The position numbers and the translations under genes were made by a program. Positions 56,928 to 64,000 of a stretch of DNA of 64,000 nucleotides are shown one piece after another. A model generated the notes under the pieces. The model had not been told where the DNA came from. It was given only the letters and a program-made list of their open reading frames with translations, and made no database searches. How positions within the stretch are numbered: position 1 is the stretch's first letter; each line of letters begins with the position of its first letter. The stretch is taken from the NCBI RefSeq assembly GCF_009826975.1, contig NZ_WUMO01000001.1, positions 682,001 through 746,000 of the forward strand, given 5' to 3'. This stretch comes from Flavobacterium sp. HBTb2-11-1. Lineage in GTDB: Bacteria > Bacteroidota > Bacteroidia > Flavobacteriales > Flavobacteriaceae.

Positions 56928-56935
56928 TACATTTG
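56928..56935 (+). promoter_or_regulatory. Putative -7 element of gcvH
   Basis: TACATTTG fits TAnnTTTG and lies about 40 bp before the gcvH ATG. No -33 box is clear. Confidence 0.5.
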
Positions 56936-56976
56936 TGGCTTAAATTTTAAACAATCAATTTTCAAACACAACTATT

Positions 56977-57357
56977 ATGAGCATACCAGCAAATTTAAAG
57001 TACACAAAGGATCACGAATGGGTTAGCATCGAAGGTGATGTTGCAACAGTGGGAATCACTCATTTTGCACAAAAAGAGTTAGGAGATATCGTGTATGTTG
57101 AAGTAGAAACTTTAGATCAGACACTTTCAAAAGATGAGGTTTTTGGAACTGTTGAGGCTGTAAAAACAGTTTCTGATTTATTCTTGCCTTTAACAGGTGA
57201 AATCATTGCTTTTAATGACGATTTAGAAAGTGCTCCTGAAACAGTAAACTCAGATCCTTACGGAGCTGGATGGATGATTAAAATAAAAATTGCTGATGTA
57301 TCAGAAATCGATTCTTTATTGTCTGATGAAGCTTATAAAAATTTAATCGGTGCCTAA
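56977..57357 (+). CDS. gcvH: Glycine cleavage system H protein
   Basis: The 126-residue protein is standard H protein: [21 protein letters not shown] at the N-terminus and the lipoylation site in [18 protein letters not shown] with K63 as the lipoyl lysine, followed by [14 protein letters not shown]. It shuttles the aminomethyl group of glycine among the P, T and L proteins, whose genes are not in this window. It overlaps the VanZ-like gene by 8 bp, so the two are probably translated together. Confidence 0.96.
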   Translation: MSIPANLKYTKDHEWVSIEGDVATVGITHFAQKELGDIVYVEVETLDQTLSKDEVFGTVEAVKTVSDLFLPLTGEIIAFNDDLESAPETVNSDPYGAGWMIKIKIADVSEIDSLLSDEAYKNLIGA

Positions 57358-57733
57358 ACAACTCTTATTAATTTGGGCAATTATCTGCTCTGGAATCATT
57401 ACTTATTTTTGTCTGACAGATTCTAGTAATATACCGGCGATTAATTTTCCAAGTATTGATAAAATTATCCACTTCTGTTTTCATTTTGGATTTACAATTT
57501 CGTGGATTTTATTTTTCAAAAAAGAACTAAAAGGAAAAGATGCAGACGACTATAAAGCGTATTTGATTTCTTTTATATTTTCTGTCTTTTTTGGAATCAC
57601 AATCGAAATTCTCCAAAGTGCTCTTACAGTTACAAGAGCCTCAGATGTTACAGATGTTTTAGCAAATGCGCTTGGTGCAGTTGTGGCAGTTTTCTCTGCA
57701 ATAGGATTTAAAAAGCAAATCGATAAAATATAA
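57350..57733 (+). CDS. VanZ-like family membrane protein
   Basis: A 127-residue integral membrane protein with four hydrophobic segments and the VanZ-like signature [16 protein letters not shown], then [34 protein letters not shown]. The acidic and Thr/Asn residues of that second motif are conserved in the family. The start is GTG at 57350, overlapping the end of gcvH by 8 bp. VanZ homologues of this small type are of unknown function; glycopeptide resistance should not be assumed. The gene ends shortly before a TTCG-loop terminator. Confidence 0.82.
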   Translation: MPKQLLLIWAIICSGIITYFCLTDSSNIPAINFPSIDKIIHFCFHFGFTISWILFFKKELKGKDADDYKAYLISFIFSVFFGITIEILQSALTVTRASDVTDVLANALGAVVAVFSAIGFKKQIDKI

Positions 57734-57738
57734 TTTAA

Positions 57739-57761
57739 AAACCCACTTCGGTGGGTTTTTT
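57739..57761 (+). terminator. Terminator after the gcvH-vanZ pair
   Basis: AAACCCAC (57739-57746) and GTGGGTTT (57751-57758) enclose a TTCG tetraloop, an exceptionally stable loop, followed by T. Confidence 0.92.
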
Positions 57762-57812
57762 ATTACAAGAAAATCAAGTGTTTAAAAAGCTATGTTTTTT
57801 CAATATAAAATG

Positions 57813-57820
57813 TACTTTTG
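57813..57820 (+). promoter_or_regulatory. Putative -7 element of deoC
   Basis: TACTTTTG fits TAnnTTTG, 28 bp before the preferred deoC start at 57848. It shows that an in-frame TTG at 57818 lies inside the promoter and cannot be the start. Confidence 0.55.
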
Positions 57821-57847
57821 TGCTGGTTTTCTGCAACTTCTATTAAA

Positions 57848-58591
57848 ATGAATGTAAAGCAATATTTGGACTCTACGTATTTAAAAACTGCCTCGCAAGC
57901 TGGTCTTTCGGAAGCAGAAAATACTATTGTGGTCAAAAATGCAATTGCCGAAGCAATTCAAGAAGGTTTCAAGCTGATTATGATTCGCCCGGAATACGTG
58001 GCAATGGCAAAAGAAATGATTGTAGAAGCCAATTCTCTTTTGTTAGTTGGAACTGTAATCGATTTTCCAGAGGGAAAGTCAAGTCTTGAAGAGAAGATTA
58101 AAGAAGCAAATGAAGCTATTGCTAACGGTGCCGACGATTTAGATTTTGTCTGTAACTACGAAGCATTCAAAAATGGTGATCTTGATTTGGTAAAAAAAGA
58201 AATCCTGATCGGAACACAAATTGGACTGGCAAACGATAAAACAGTAAAATGGATTATTGAAGTTGCGGCTTTAACAGATAAAGAAATTATACAGTTATCT
58301 GCCTTAATAAAACATGTTGTAGTATCTAATTTTAAAGAAGATGATTTTGAATCGGTTTTTGTAAAATCTTCTACTGGTTTTTACAAAACAGAAAATGATC
58401 TCCCAAATGGAGCAACGGTTCCATCAATAATTATGATGCTCGAAAATGCTTCGCCGCTTTACATAAAAGCAGCCGGCGGAGTCCGTTCATTTGAAGAAGC
58501 AGCTGAGATGATTCGTTTAGGAGTAAAACGTATTGGAACTTCAGCAGCAAAAGCAATTGCAAACGGAGAAATATCCCCAAATCAATATTAA
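57848..58591 (+). CDS. deoC: Deoxyribose-phosphate aldolase
   Basis: The preferred ATG 57848 (MNVKQYLDSTYLK) gives 247 residues. Family motifs are clear: DSTYLK near the start, VGTVIDFPEGKSSLEEK, GADDLDFVCN and the Schiff-base lysine segment FVKSSTGFY (KTSTGF in most homologues), with the phosphate-binding AAGGVRSFEEA near the C-terminus. It cleaves deoxyribose 5-phosphate to glyceraldehyde 3-phosphate and acetaldehyde in nucleoside catabolism. No other nucleoside gene is adjacent. It is followed by remB after 19 bp and may be co-transcribed with it, as the order deoC-remB is that of F. johnsoniae. Confidence 0.93.
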   Translation: MNVKQYLDSTYLKTASQAGLSEAENTIVVKNAIAEAIQEGFKLIMIRPEYVAMAKEMIVEANSLLLVGTVIDFPEGKSSLEEKIKEANEAIANGADDLDFVCNYEAFKNGDLDLVKKEILIGTQIGLANDKTVKWIIEVAALTDKEIIQLSALIKHVVVSNFKEDDFESVFVKSSTGFYKTENDLPNGATVPSIIMMLENASPLYIKAAGGVRSFEEAAEMIRLGVKRIGTSAAKAIANGEISPNQY

Positions 58592-58610
58592 ATAAATACC
58601 CAAATTTTAA

Positions 58611-60734
58611 GTGAATAAGTTTTTTTTGTCCCTTGTCTTAATTTTTTCATTCTCTATTGTTTTTTCCCAGCAAAATGGTAATTCTTCGGTTCAACCTGGT
58701 TTTACGGCAGAAATGTTTCCAGTTTTTCCTAACTGCGAGAATTTAGATAGTAAAAAATTAGAAACCTGTTTTTATAAAGAAGTCCAAGATTTTGTTTTTA
58801 ACAATTTTCAAGTGCCAGAAAAATTAAAACAGAGCAATTATAAAGGGGCGGTAAAATTACTTTTTGAAGTAAATGCAGAAGGAGAATTTAAAGTAATTTA
58901 TGTCTCTGCAGAAACAGAAGAATTGTCTGAAGAAGCAAAAAGAGTTTTTGGGATATTTCCAAAAATAAAACCTTCAACTTACAACGGAAAACCAACGTAT
59001 TCTAAATATACGATTTCTATTGATATACCGCTAAAAAGTTCTGCACAACTTGCGGCAGAAGCTCAGGCAGCAGCAGAAATAGAAAAGCAGACGGTAAAAC
59101 CAATGACAGAATTAGATAGTATCGTGTATAAAAAATACCGAAATCCAGAGTTCGATAGTCATTTAAATATTCCTTTTTCGCATAGTTATTATGCTCAGTT
59201 TGATGCAGAGATGAATCAAGTTGGAAGTAATAACCATACGGCTTCTAAGCCATATACGTATGCTGAGGTTTCAAAGTATTATAATCTGAGAGCTGTGAAT
59301 GAATCGTTGCAGAAAAAGACATCGACTTGGTTGGGAAGAAAATGGTGGAATGAAAATTTAGTTCAGATTCAAGGAGAAGATTATTGGTTTGCCTTAAATC
59401 CGATTGTAGATTTACAAATGGGTAAAGCTTCAGATTTGGATGCTTCTTACACTTACGTGAATACCAGAGCACTTAATTTTAGAGGAGGTCTAGGAAAACA
59501 AATCAACTTTACGACTACATTTTTTGAAAGCCAAGGACGATTTGCAGGGTATTTTAATGATTATGCAGAATCTATTAAGCCATCAGGAGGAAATCCTGCT
59601 ATTATTCCCGGAATTGGAATTGCAAAAAGATTCAAGACAGATGCTTACGATTTTCCTTTAGCGGAAGCGAATATTACTTTTGCCCCGGGTAAAATTTTTG
59701 ATTTTCAGTTAGGTTATGGACGAAATTTCATTGGTGACGGTTATCGTTCTTTGTTAGAAAGCGATGGAGCAAGTCCGTATCCATATTTTAAACTAAATAC
59801 CAAATTTTGGAAAATTAAATACACCAATACCTATATGTGGATGAAAGATGTTCGTCCAGAAGTAACGGCCGAAAAGACTTACGCAACAAAATTCATGGCC
59901 AATCACTATTTGAGCTGGAATGTTTCGAATAGAGTAAACTTAGGGTTTTTTGAATCTGTAGTTTGGACAAATACTAATAACAGAGGTTTTGATGCTAATT
60001 TTGTGAATCCGATTATCTTCTACAGAGCGGTAGAATTTGGTTCTTCATCTAAAAGTGGAAATGCGCTTTTAGGAATTACAGGTAAATACAAATGGAATAA
60101 TAGTATAAATCTGTATTCGCAGTTTTTGATTGACGAGTTTTCTGTTTCTGATGTTGGAGCAGGAAATCAAAGCTGGAAAAACAAATTTGGATTTCAGTTT
60201 GGAGCAAAATACTTTAATGCATTTAATGTAAAAGATTTATTGGTGCAGATTGAATATAATCGCGTGCGCCCTTATGTGTACTCGCATAGTGCTGTTGTTA
60301 CAAATTATGGGCACAATAATCAAAGCGTTGGGCATCAATGGGGAGGAAATTTTAAAGAACTTATTGCGATTGCGAGATATCATAAAGGGCGCTGGCTTGC
60401 AGACGCTAAGCTGACAGTTGGAACCAGAGGTTTAGATTTTGATACCGCTGCAGACTCATATAACTACGGAGGAAATATTTATAAAAGCTATGATGTCAAA
60501 CGTCCTTATGATACAGGTGTGAAAATTGGACAGGGAAATAAAACTAATGTTTTTATTGCTGATGTTCAGGGAGGATATTTAATTAACCCAATGACAAATT
60601 TGAAATTGTTTGGAAGTTTAATCTATAGAAATTTTGACCCAACTCAAGAAACAGCAGCAACTTTTAAGCAAAGTACCACTTGGTTTAGCATTGGTTTACG
60701 TTCAGATATTTTTAATTGGTATTTTGATTACTAG
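58611..60734 (+). CDS. remB: Gliding motility protein RemB
   Basis: The 707-residue protein starts with GTG (MNKFFLSLVLIFSFSIVFSQ signal peptide). Size, composition and position after sprA-gcvH-vanZ-deoC agree with F. johnsoniae RemB, a surface protein needed for gliding on some substrates. Residues of about 36-142 look like a TonB C-terminal domain: FPVFPNCE, then YKGAVKLLFEVNAEGEF, EEAKRVFGIFPKIKPSTYNGKPT and a final IDIPL strand. The rest (about 190-707) is rich in Tyr, Trp and alternating strands (WLGRKWWNENLVQIQG, LGYGRNFIGDGYRSLL) and is predicted to form an outer-membrane barrel. The combination is unusual and the role of the first domain is unknown. Confidence 0.85.
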   Translation: MNKFFLSLVLIFSFSIVFSQQNGNSSVQPGFTAEMFPVFPNCENLDSKKLETCFYKEVQDFVFNNFQVPEKLKQSNYKGAVKLLFEVNAEGEFKVIYVSAETEELSEEAKRVFGIFPKIKPSTYNGKPTYSKYTISIDIPLKSSAQLAAEAQAAAEIEKQTVKPMTELDSIVYKKYRNPEFDSHLNIPFSHSYYAQFDAEMNQVGSNNHTASKPYTYAEVSKYYNLRAVNESLQKKTSTWLGRKWWNENLVQIQGEDYWFALNPIVDLQMGKASDLDASYTYVNTRALNFRGGLGKQINFTTTFFESQGRFAGYFNDYAESIKPSGGNPAIIPGIGIAKRFKTDAYDFPLAEANITFAPGKIFDFQLGYGRNFIGDGYRSLLESDGASPYPYFKLNTKFWKIKYTNTYMWMKDVRPEVTAEKTYATKFMANHYLSWNVSNRVNLGFFESVVWTNTNNRGFDANFVNPIIFYRAVEFGSSSKSGNALLGITGKYKWNNSINLYSQFLIDEFSVSDVGAGNQSWKNKFGFQFGAKYFNAFNVKDLLVQIEYNRVRPYVYSHSAVVTNYGHNNQSVGHQWGGNFKELIAIARYHKGRWLADAKLTVGTRGLDFDTAADSYNYGGNIYKSYDVKRPYDTGVKIGQGNKTNVFIADVQGGYLINPMTNLKLFGSLIYRNFDPTQETAATFKQSTTWFSIGLRSDIFNWYFDY

Positions 60735-60850
60735 TCTTTTTAATAAGATTTTTCGAAATAATAGTGTTAAAGAATGCTGAGATCTTAATTTGTAAAGGTT
60801 TTATTGAAAAAAATCTATTTTTATAGGTTAATATTCTACAATCTAATTTG

Positions 60851-60858
60851 TACATTTG
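60851..60858 (+). promoter_or_regulatory. Putative -7 element of the heme O synthase gene
   Basis: TACATTTG fits TAnnTTTG and lies downstream of the first in-frame start (60804), which argues for translation from 60894 instead. No -33 box is clear. Confidence 0.5.
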
Positions 60859-60893
60859 CACCACTCAAAAAAAATACACAAAATACAACGGTA

Positions 60894-61796
60894 TTGAACG
60901 CTGCAAAAAATACATTATCAATCAAATCAATATTTCTAGATTTTAAGGAGATTACTAAAGCGGGTTTGGCTATTAGTGTATTGTTCTCTTCTATTGCTGG
61001 ATATTTATTGGGAGTAGATGCTGATCATCCTTTTAAATGGAGTGTTTTAGCTGTTTTGGCAGTTGGCGGTTATTGTATGGTTGGTGCTTCAAATGCTTTC
61101 AATCAAGTAATCGAAAAAGATATCGATTCTTTAATGGATCGTACTAAAAATCGTCCAGTTCCTTCTGGCCGTATGTCTCCTAAAGTAGCTTTATTAGTGG
61201 CAAGTCTGCTTACTATTATTGGAATTGCGCTTCTTTATACAATAAATGCGAAGTCTGCAATGTTTGCTGCAATTTCTATATTCTTATACACAAGTGTTTA
61301 TACGCCATTAAAAACAGTAACTTCGTTGTCTGTTTTTGTTGGAGCTTTTCCTGGTGCGATTCCGTTTATGTTAGGTTGGGTAGCAGCGACAGGCGAATTT
61401 GGTATCGAGGCAGGAACTTTATTTTTGATTCAATTCTTTTGGCAGTTTCCACACTTTTGGTCTATCGGATGGTTTTTGTATGAAGACTATGAAAAAGCAG
61501 GAATCTTTATGCTTCCGACAGGTAAAAAAGATAAAGGAACAGCTTTGCAAATCATATTGTATACAATTTGGCTTATCATAGCATCGTTATTACCAGTATT
61601 AGGTTTTACGGGGCAATTGTTTATTTCTCCAATTGCAGCGGTTTTAGTGTTTCTGTTGGGGATTTGGATGCTTTTTTATGCAGTTCGTTTGTATAAGTTA
61701 AGAACTCCAAAAGCTGCGAGAACATTAATGCTGGTGAGTGTTTCTTATATCTCACTTTTGCAGGTTGTATTTATAGTAGATAAATTTTTAAGATAG
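60894..61796 (+). CDS. cyoE: Heme O synthase (protoheme IX farnesyltransferase)
   Basis: With the TTG start at 60894 (MNAAKNTLSIKSIF) the protein has 300 residues, the usual length of CyoE/CtaB. A longer reading from TTG 60804 would span the promoter. The UbiA-type motifs are present: SNAFNQVIEKDIDSLMDRTKNRPVPSG (DxxxD, binding the prenyl diphosphate via Mg) and YEDYEKAGIFMLPTGKKDKGT for the second, with about nine membrane helices. It farnesylates heme b to heme O, the precursor of heme A for the cytochrome oxidase encoded here. It stands 2 bp before the first subunit III gene in a four-gene oxidase block. Confidence 0.9.
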   Translation: MNAAKNTLSIKSIFLDFKEITKAGLAISVLFSSIAGYLLGVDADHPFKWSVLAVLAVGGYCMVGASNAFNQVIEKDIDSLMDRTKNRPVPSGRMSPKVALLVASLLTIIGIALLYTINAKSAMFAAISIFLYTSVYTPLKTVTSLSVFVGAFPGAIPFMLGWVAATGEFGIEAGTLFLIQFFWQFPHFWSIGWFLYEDYEKAGIFMLPTGKKDKGTALQIILYTIWLIIASLLPVLGFTGQLFISPIAAVLVFLLGIWMLFYAVRLYKLRTPKAARTLMLVSVSYISLLQVVFIVDKFLR

Positions 61797-61798
61797 TT

Positions 61799-62386
61799 AT
61801 GGAAATGACATTAAAAACAAATGAAGAACAAGTAAGAAAATCAAAATCAGCAAAGCTGATTCTGCTTTTCGCAATGGTTAGTATGACCATGATGTTTGCT
61901 GGTTTGACAAGCGCATTTGTAGTAAGTAAATCAAGGGCAGACTGGTTGAAGAATTTTGAACTTCCTTCTGCTTTCTATTGGAGTACAGCAGTGATTATTG
62001 CTTGTAGCGTTACTTTTCACTTGGCAAAAAAAGCCATTCAGAAAGACAATAGAAGCGCAGTTACAGGATTACTTCTTGGAACTTTAGCTTTAGGGGTTTT
62101 GTTTGTGGTATTGCAATTCAAAGGATTTGGACAAATCGTTGCTGAAGGGTATTATTTTACAGGAGAAGGTAGTTCAATTACTACAACTTTCCTTTATGTT
62201 GTGACAGTTACACACTTGTTGCACTTAGCTGGCGGATTAATTTCACTTTTAATTATAATTTATAATCATTTTAAACAAAAATACAATTCGACTCAAACTC
62301 TTGGCATAGAGCTAGGTGCGATGTATTGGCACTTTTTGGATTTATTATGGGTATATTTATTTTTATTTTTATATTTCTTTAAATAA
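61799..62386 (+). CDS. Cytochrome c oxidase subunit III (short form)
   Basis: A 195-residue protein with five hydrophobic helices and the subunit III signature: the FEL-type motif FELPSAFYWST, FLYVVTVTHLLHLAGGLISLL with conserved His, and the C-terminal GAMYWHFLDLLWVYLFLFLYFF. Five helices instead of seven is common for oxidases of this branch. It lies just after the heme O synthase gene and 42 bp before a second, longer subunit III gene. It is probably structural, helping to stabilise oxygen and proton uptake. Confidence 0.9.
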   Translation: MEMTLKTNEEQVRKSKSAKLILLFAMVSMTMMFAGLTSAFVVSKSRADWLKNFELPSAFYWSTAVIIACSVTFHLAKKAIQKDNRSAVTGLLLGTLALGVLFVVLQFKGFGQIVAEGYYFTGEGSSITTTFLYVVTVTHLLHLAGGLISLLIIIYNHFKQKYNSTQTLGIELGAMYWHFLDLLWVYLFLFLYFFK

Positions 62387-62396
62387 GAAAAAAACG

Positions 62397-62404
62397 TAAA
62401 TTTG
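62397..62404 (+). promoter_or_regulatory. Putative -7 element before the long subunit III gene
   Basis: TAAATTTG fits TAnnTTTG, 24 bp before the ATG at 62429. A near-match TTTC lies 19 bp upstream (62374-62377), so the last two oxidase genes may have their own promoter inside the block. Confidence 0.5.
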
Positions 62405-62428
62405 GGAACTTTTTAACGAATATCTTTT

Positions 62429-63412
62429 ATGGGAGCGACAGTTACTACTGCAAACAACGACGAAAAAACTTGGGGAGGCGGTCACAATGAGCCTTTAGGA
62501 GCAAGTTATGGTAAAATGATGATGTGGTTTTTTATCGTATCAGATGCCTTAACATTCTCTGGATTTCTAGGAGCTTATGGTTTTTCTAGATTTAAATTTA
62601 TCGAAACTTGGCCTTTGGCTGATGAAGTGTTCACTCACTTCCCATTTATGCATGGTGTTGCGGCTCCAATGTATTATGTAGCTTTAATGACTTTTATTTT
62701 GATCTTTTCTTCTGTAACAATGGTATTAGCTGTTGATGCAGGGCACCAATTGAAAAAGACAAAAGTTGCAATCTATATGTTCTTGACAATTATTGGAGGT
62801 TTAATTTTCGTTGGTTCTCAAGCTTGGGAATGGAAAAACTTCATTAAAGGAGAATATGGGGCAGTTGAAACTGTTGGAGGAAGTTTACTTCAATTTGTGG
62901 ACAAAGATGGTAAAAGAGTAGCTTTAGCTGATTTTGCTGTTAAATTGCCAGAACAAAGAGAAGCTTTAACAAGAAGCAAATCAACTTGGTTTATGGAAGA
63001 TGCTCAGACTCTTCCTACTTACACAGTTGCTGAAGTTCAGGCTGGTTTTAAAGCTCATCCTGAAATTTTAATTAGAACAGAAAAACTTACAGATAAAAAG
63101 AAAAAGACAATCTTATCAAGAGAAGAATCTGAAAAACATTTAGCTAGCGCTAAATATGTTGTAGAAGGAGCTAACTTGATCAGAAACGAGTACGGTAATA
63201 AACTATTTGCTGATTTCTTCTTCTTTATTACAGGTTTCCACGGATTCCACGTATTCTCTGGAGTTATCATCAATATCATTATTTTCTTTAATGTATTATT
63301 AGGTACTTACGAGAAGAGAAGAAGCTACGAAATGGTAGAAAAAGTTGGATTATACTGGCACTTCGTAGATTTAGTTTGGGTATTTGTATTTACAGTTTTC
63401 TACCTAGTTTAA
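62429..63412 (+). CDS. Cytochrome c oxidase subunit III (long form with soluble insertion)
   Basis: A 327-residue subunit III. Helices at the start (GKMMMWFFIVSDALTFSGFLGAYGF) and end (FFFFITGFHGFHVFSGVIINIIIFF and YWHFVDLVWVFVFTVFYLV, the family's C-terminal motif) match the standard fold. Between residues of about 135 and 255 lies a soluble, charged insertion (from WKNFIKGEYGAVETVGG through KKKTILSREESEKHLASA), which ordinary subunit III does not have. It pairs with the shorter subunit III just upstream, so this oxidase carries two subunit III proteins. It is followed after 18 bp by subunit IV. Confidence 0.9.
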   Translation: MGATVTTANNDEKTWGGGHNEPLGASYGKMMMWFFIVSDALTFSGFLGAYGFSRFKFIETWPLADEVFTHFPFMHGVAAPMYYVALMTFILIFSSVTMVLAVDAGHQLKKTKVAIYMFLTIIGGLIFVGSQAWEWKNFIKGEYGAVETVGGSLLQFVDKDGKRVALADFAVKLPEQREALTRSKSTWFMEDAQTLPTYTVAEVQAGFKAHPEILIRTEKLTDKKKKTILSREESEKHLASAKYVVEGANLIRNEYGNKLFADFFFFITGFHGFHVFSGVIINIIIFFNVLLGTYEKRRSYEMVEKVGLYWHFVDLVWVFVFTVFYLV

Positions 63413-63430
63413 TTTTAGAATTTAATTATT

Positions 63431-63781
63431 ATGTCACACGAGCACGTATCAAATACAAAAAGAATCTGGTTTGTTTTTGGATTACTTTCAGTAGTAACTA
63501 CAGTAGAGGTTATCTTAGGTATCTACAAACCTGGAGCGTTAGAGTTTACTCATTTTATTGGCTTGAATTTGTTAAACTGGATTTTCTATATCCTTACAAT
63601 TTTCAAAGCATATTATATTGTATGGGCATTTATGCACATGGAAGGTGAAAAAAGCAGCCTTAGATGGTCTGTAGTTTCTCCTGTTATCTTCCTAGTTTTA
63701 TATTTATTGTTTATTCTGTTAACAGAAGGACATTATATTTATGGGGTTTTTAAAGATTCTACTATTAAATGGAATTTTTAA
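63431..63781 (+). CDS. Cytochrome c oxidase subunit IV family protein
   Basis: The 116-residue protein has three hydrophobic helices and the family motifs LLSVVTTVEVILGIY and YYIVWAFMHMEGEKSSLRWSVVSP, the latter containing conserved His and Glu. It is a small accessory subunit of caa3/aa3-type oxidases. It ends the oxidase block that starts with the heme O synthase gene and is followed by a terminator. Confidence 0.9.
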   Translation: MSHEHVSNTKRIWFVFGLLSVVTTVEVILGIYKPGALEFTHFIGLNLLNWIFYILTIFKAYYIVWAFMHMEGEKSSLRWSVVSPVIFLVLYLLFILLTEGHYIYGVFKDSTIKWNF

Positions 63782-63803
63782 CATGATATTAATTCGAAAA
63801 GAG

Positions 63804-63827
63804 TCCCGATAACATCGGGATTTTTTT
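63804..63827 (+). terminator. Terminator of the oxidase block
   Basis: TCCCGAT (63804-63810) pairs with ATCGGGA (63814-63820) across a 3-nt loop, then seven T, 22 bp after the subunit IV stop. Confidence 0.9.
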
Positions 63828-63834
63828 ATTTTTG
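63827..63834 (+). promoter_or_regulatory. Putative -7 element of the final partial gene
   Basis: TATTTTTG fits TAnnTTTG, 26 bp before the ATG at 63861. It overlaps the T tract of the preceding terminator. Confidence 0.5.
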
Positions 63835-63860
63835 TACCTCAATAATTCTCCGTTAATACA

Positions 63861-64000
63861 ATGAAAAAAAATATAGTTCTCTTTGTACTTTTTGTATTGC
63901 CAATTGTAGCGTATTTATTTTTTGCTTCTGGTGTAAATAGTTTTACGACACTTCCTGTAATAACACCTAAAGTAGCCGATTTTGGAAATTGGAATTCATT
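63861..64000 (+). CDS. 3'-truncated exported or membrane-anchored protein, possibly SCO1/SenC-like
   Basis: Only the first 46 codons are inside the window. They encode a hydrophobic N-terminal anchor or signal (MKKNIVLFVLFVLPIVAYLF) followed by SGVNSFTTLPVITPKVADFG. No catalytic or metal-binding motif is visible yet. A SCO-family copper chaperone for the oxidase CuA centre is suggested by position after the oxidase block and by the short anchored start, but this is inference from context. Confidence 0.5.
   Translation, partial: MKKNIVLFVLFVLPIVAYLFFASGVNSFTTLPVITPKVADFGNWNS

Noticed and set aside
56890..56980. Glycine riboswitch upstream of gcvH
   Set aside because: The gap is short and AT-rich with only a promoter-like element; no paired glycine aptamer structure fits.
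57350..57733. VanZ-like protein considered as a glycopeptide-resistance gene
   Set aside because: Small VanZ-like proteins are common in Bacteroidota without vanA-type clusters, and no resistance genes adjoin it.
58611..60734. RemB considered as a TonB-dependent receptor
   Set aside because: The TonB-like part resembles the TonB C-terminal domain rather than a receptor plug, and no TonB box or plug motif is seen.

Overview
The window comes from a low-GC Bacteroidota genome, almost certainly a Flavobacterium close to F. johnsoniae. Four observations support this: the gliding and type IX secretion (T9SS) genes sprA and remB in the order ruvA-sprA-gcvH-vanZ-deoC-remB; a giant adhesin with a type-B T9SS C-terminal domain followed by a SprF/PorP-like gene; alternative complex III in place of a bc1 complex; and repeated TAnnTTTG promoter -7 elements without strong Shine-Dalgarno sites. 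No integrase, transposase, prophage or CRISPR array is visible.

Layout. 1-9.2 kb: a 5'-truncated metallophosphoesterase, a thioredoxin-fold protein without active-site cysteines, a polysaccharide deacetylase, a large DUF2723 membrane protein, two tandem tRNA-Gln genes each with its own promoter and terminator, an aldehyde dehydrogenase followed by an AraC regulator, and a tandem-domain universal stress protein. 9.2-14.1 kb: the rimP-nusA-infB operon, preceded by a short leader that carries a complete terminator-like hairpin. 14.2-16.2 kb: a PAP2-type acid phosphatase, a DUF4920 protein and a SPOR protein. 16.2-27.8 kb: actABCDEF (quinol:cytochrome c oxidoreductase) running directly into coxB-coxA, a contiguous respiratory supercomplex operon. 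27.8-31.1 kb: ruvB, a cytochrome P450 and queG. 31.7-45.7 kb: a 3670-residue repeat adhesin, its SprF/PorP-like partner and an OmpA/PD40 envelope protein. 45.7-46.0 kb: a cluster of REP-like inverted repeats. 46.1-60.7 kb: a CBS protein, malic enzyme, ruvA, sprA, gcvH, vanZ-like, deoC and remB. 60.8-64 kb: heme O synthase, two cytochrome oxidase subunit III proteins, subunit IV, and the start of a possible SCO-like gene.

How the genes work together. The two respiratory blocks (16-28 kb and 61-64 kb) complement each other: the first gives complex III plus oxidase subunits I and II, the second gives subunits III and IV and the heme O step. SprA is the outer-membrane T9SS translocon, RemB is a gliding-associated surface protein, and the adhesin is a predicted T9SS cargo with its own export partner. 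The window is therefore rich in surface motility and secretion functions set among housekeeping genes.

The features most worth a second look are the recently homogenised repeats and paired-cysteine modules of the adhesin, the attenuator-like leader of rimP-nusA-infB, the REP-like cluster near 45.8 kb, the TonB-C-like domain at the N-terminus of RemB, and the noncanonical cytochrome oxidase subunits. I found no clear sign of a wholly undescribed system. Family calls rest on motif recognition alone, without database searches.
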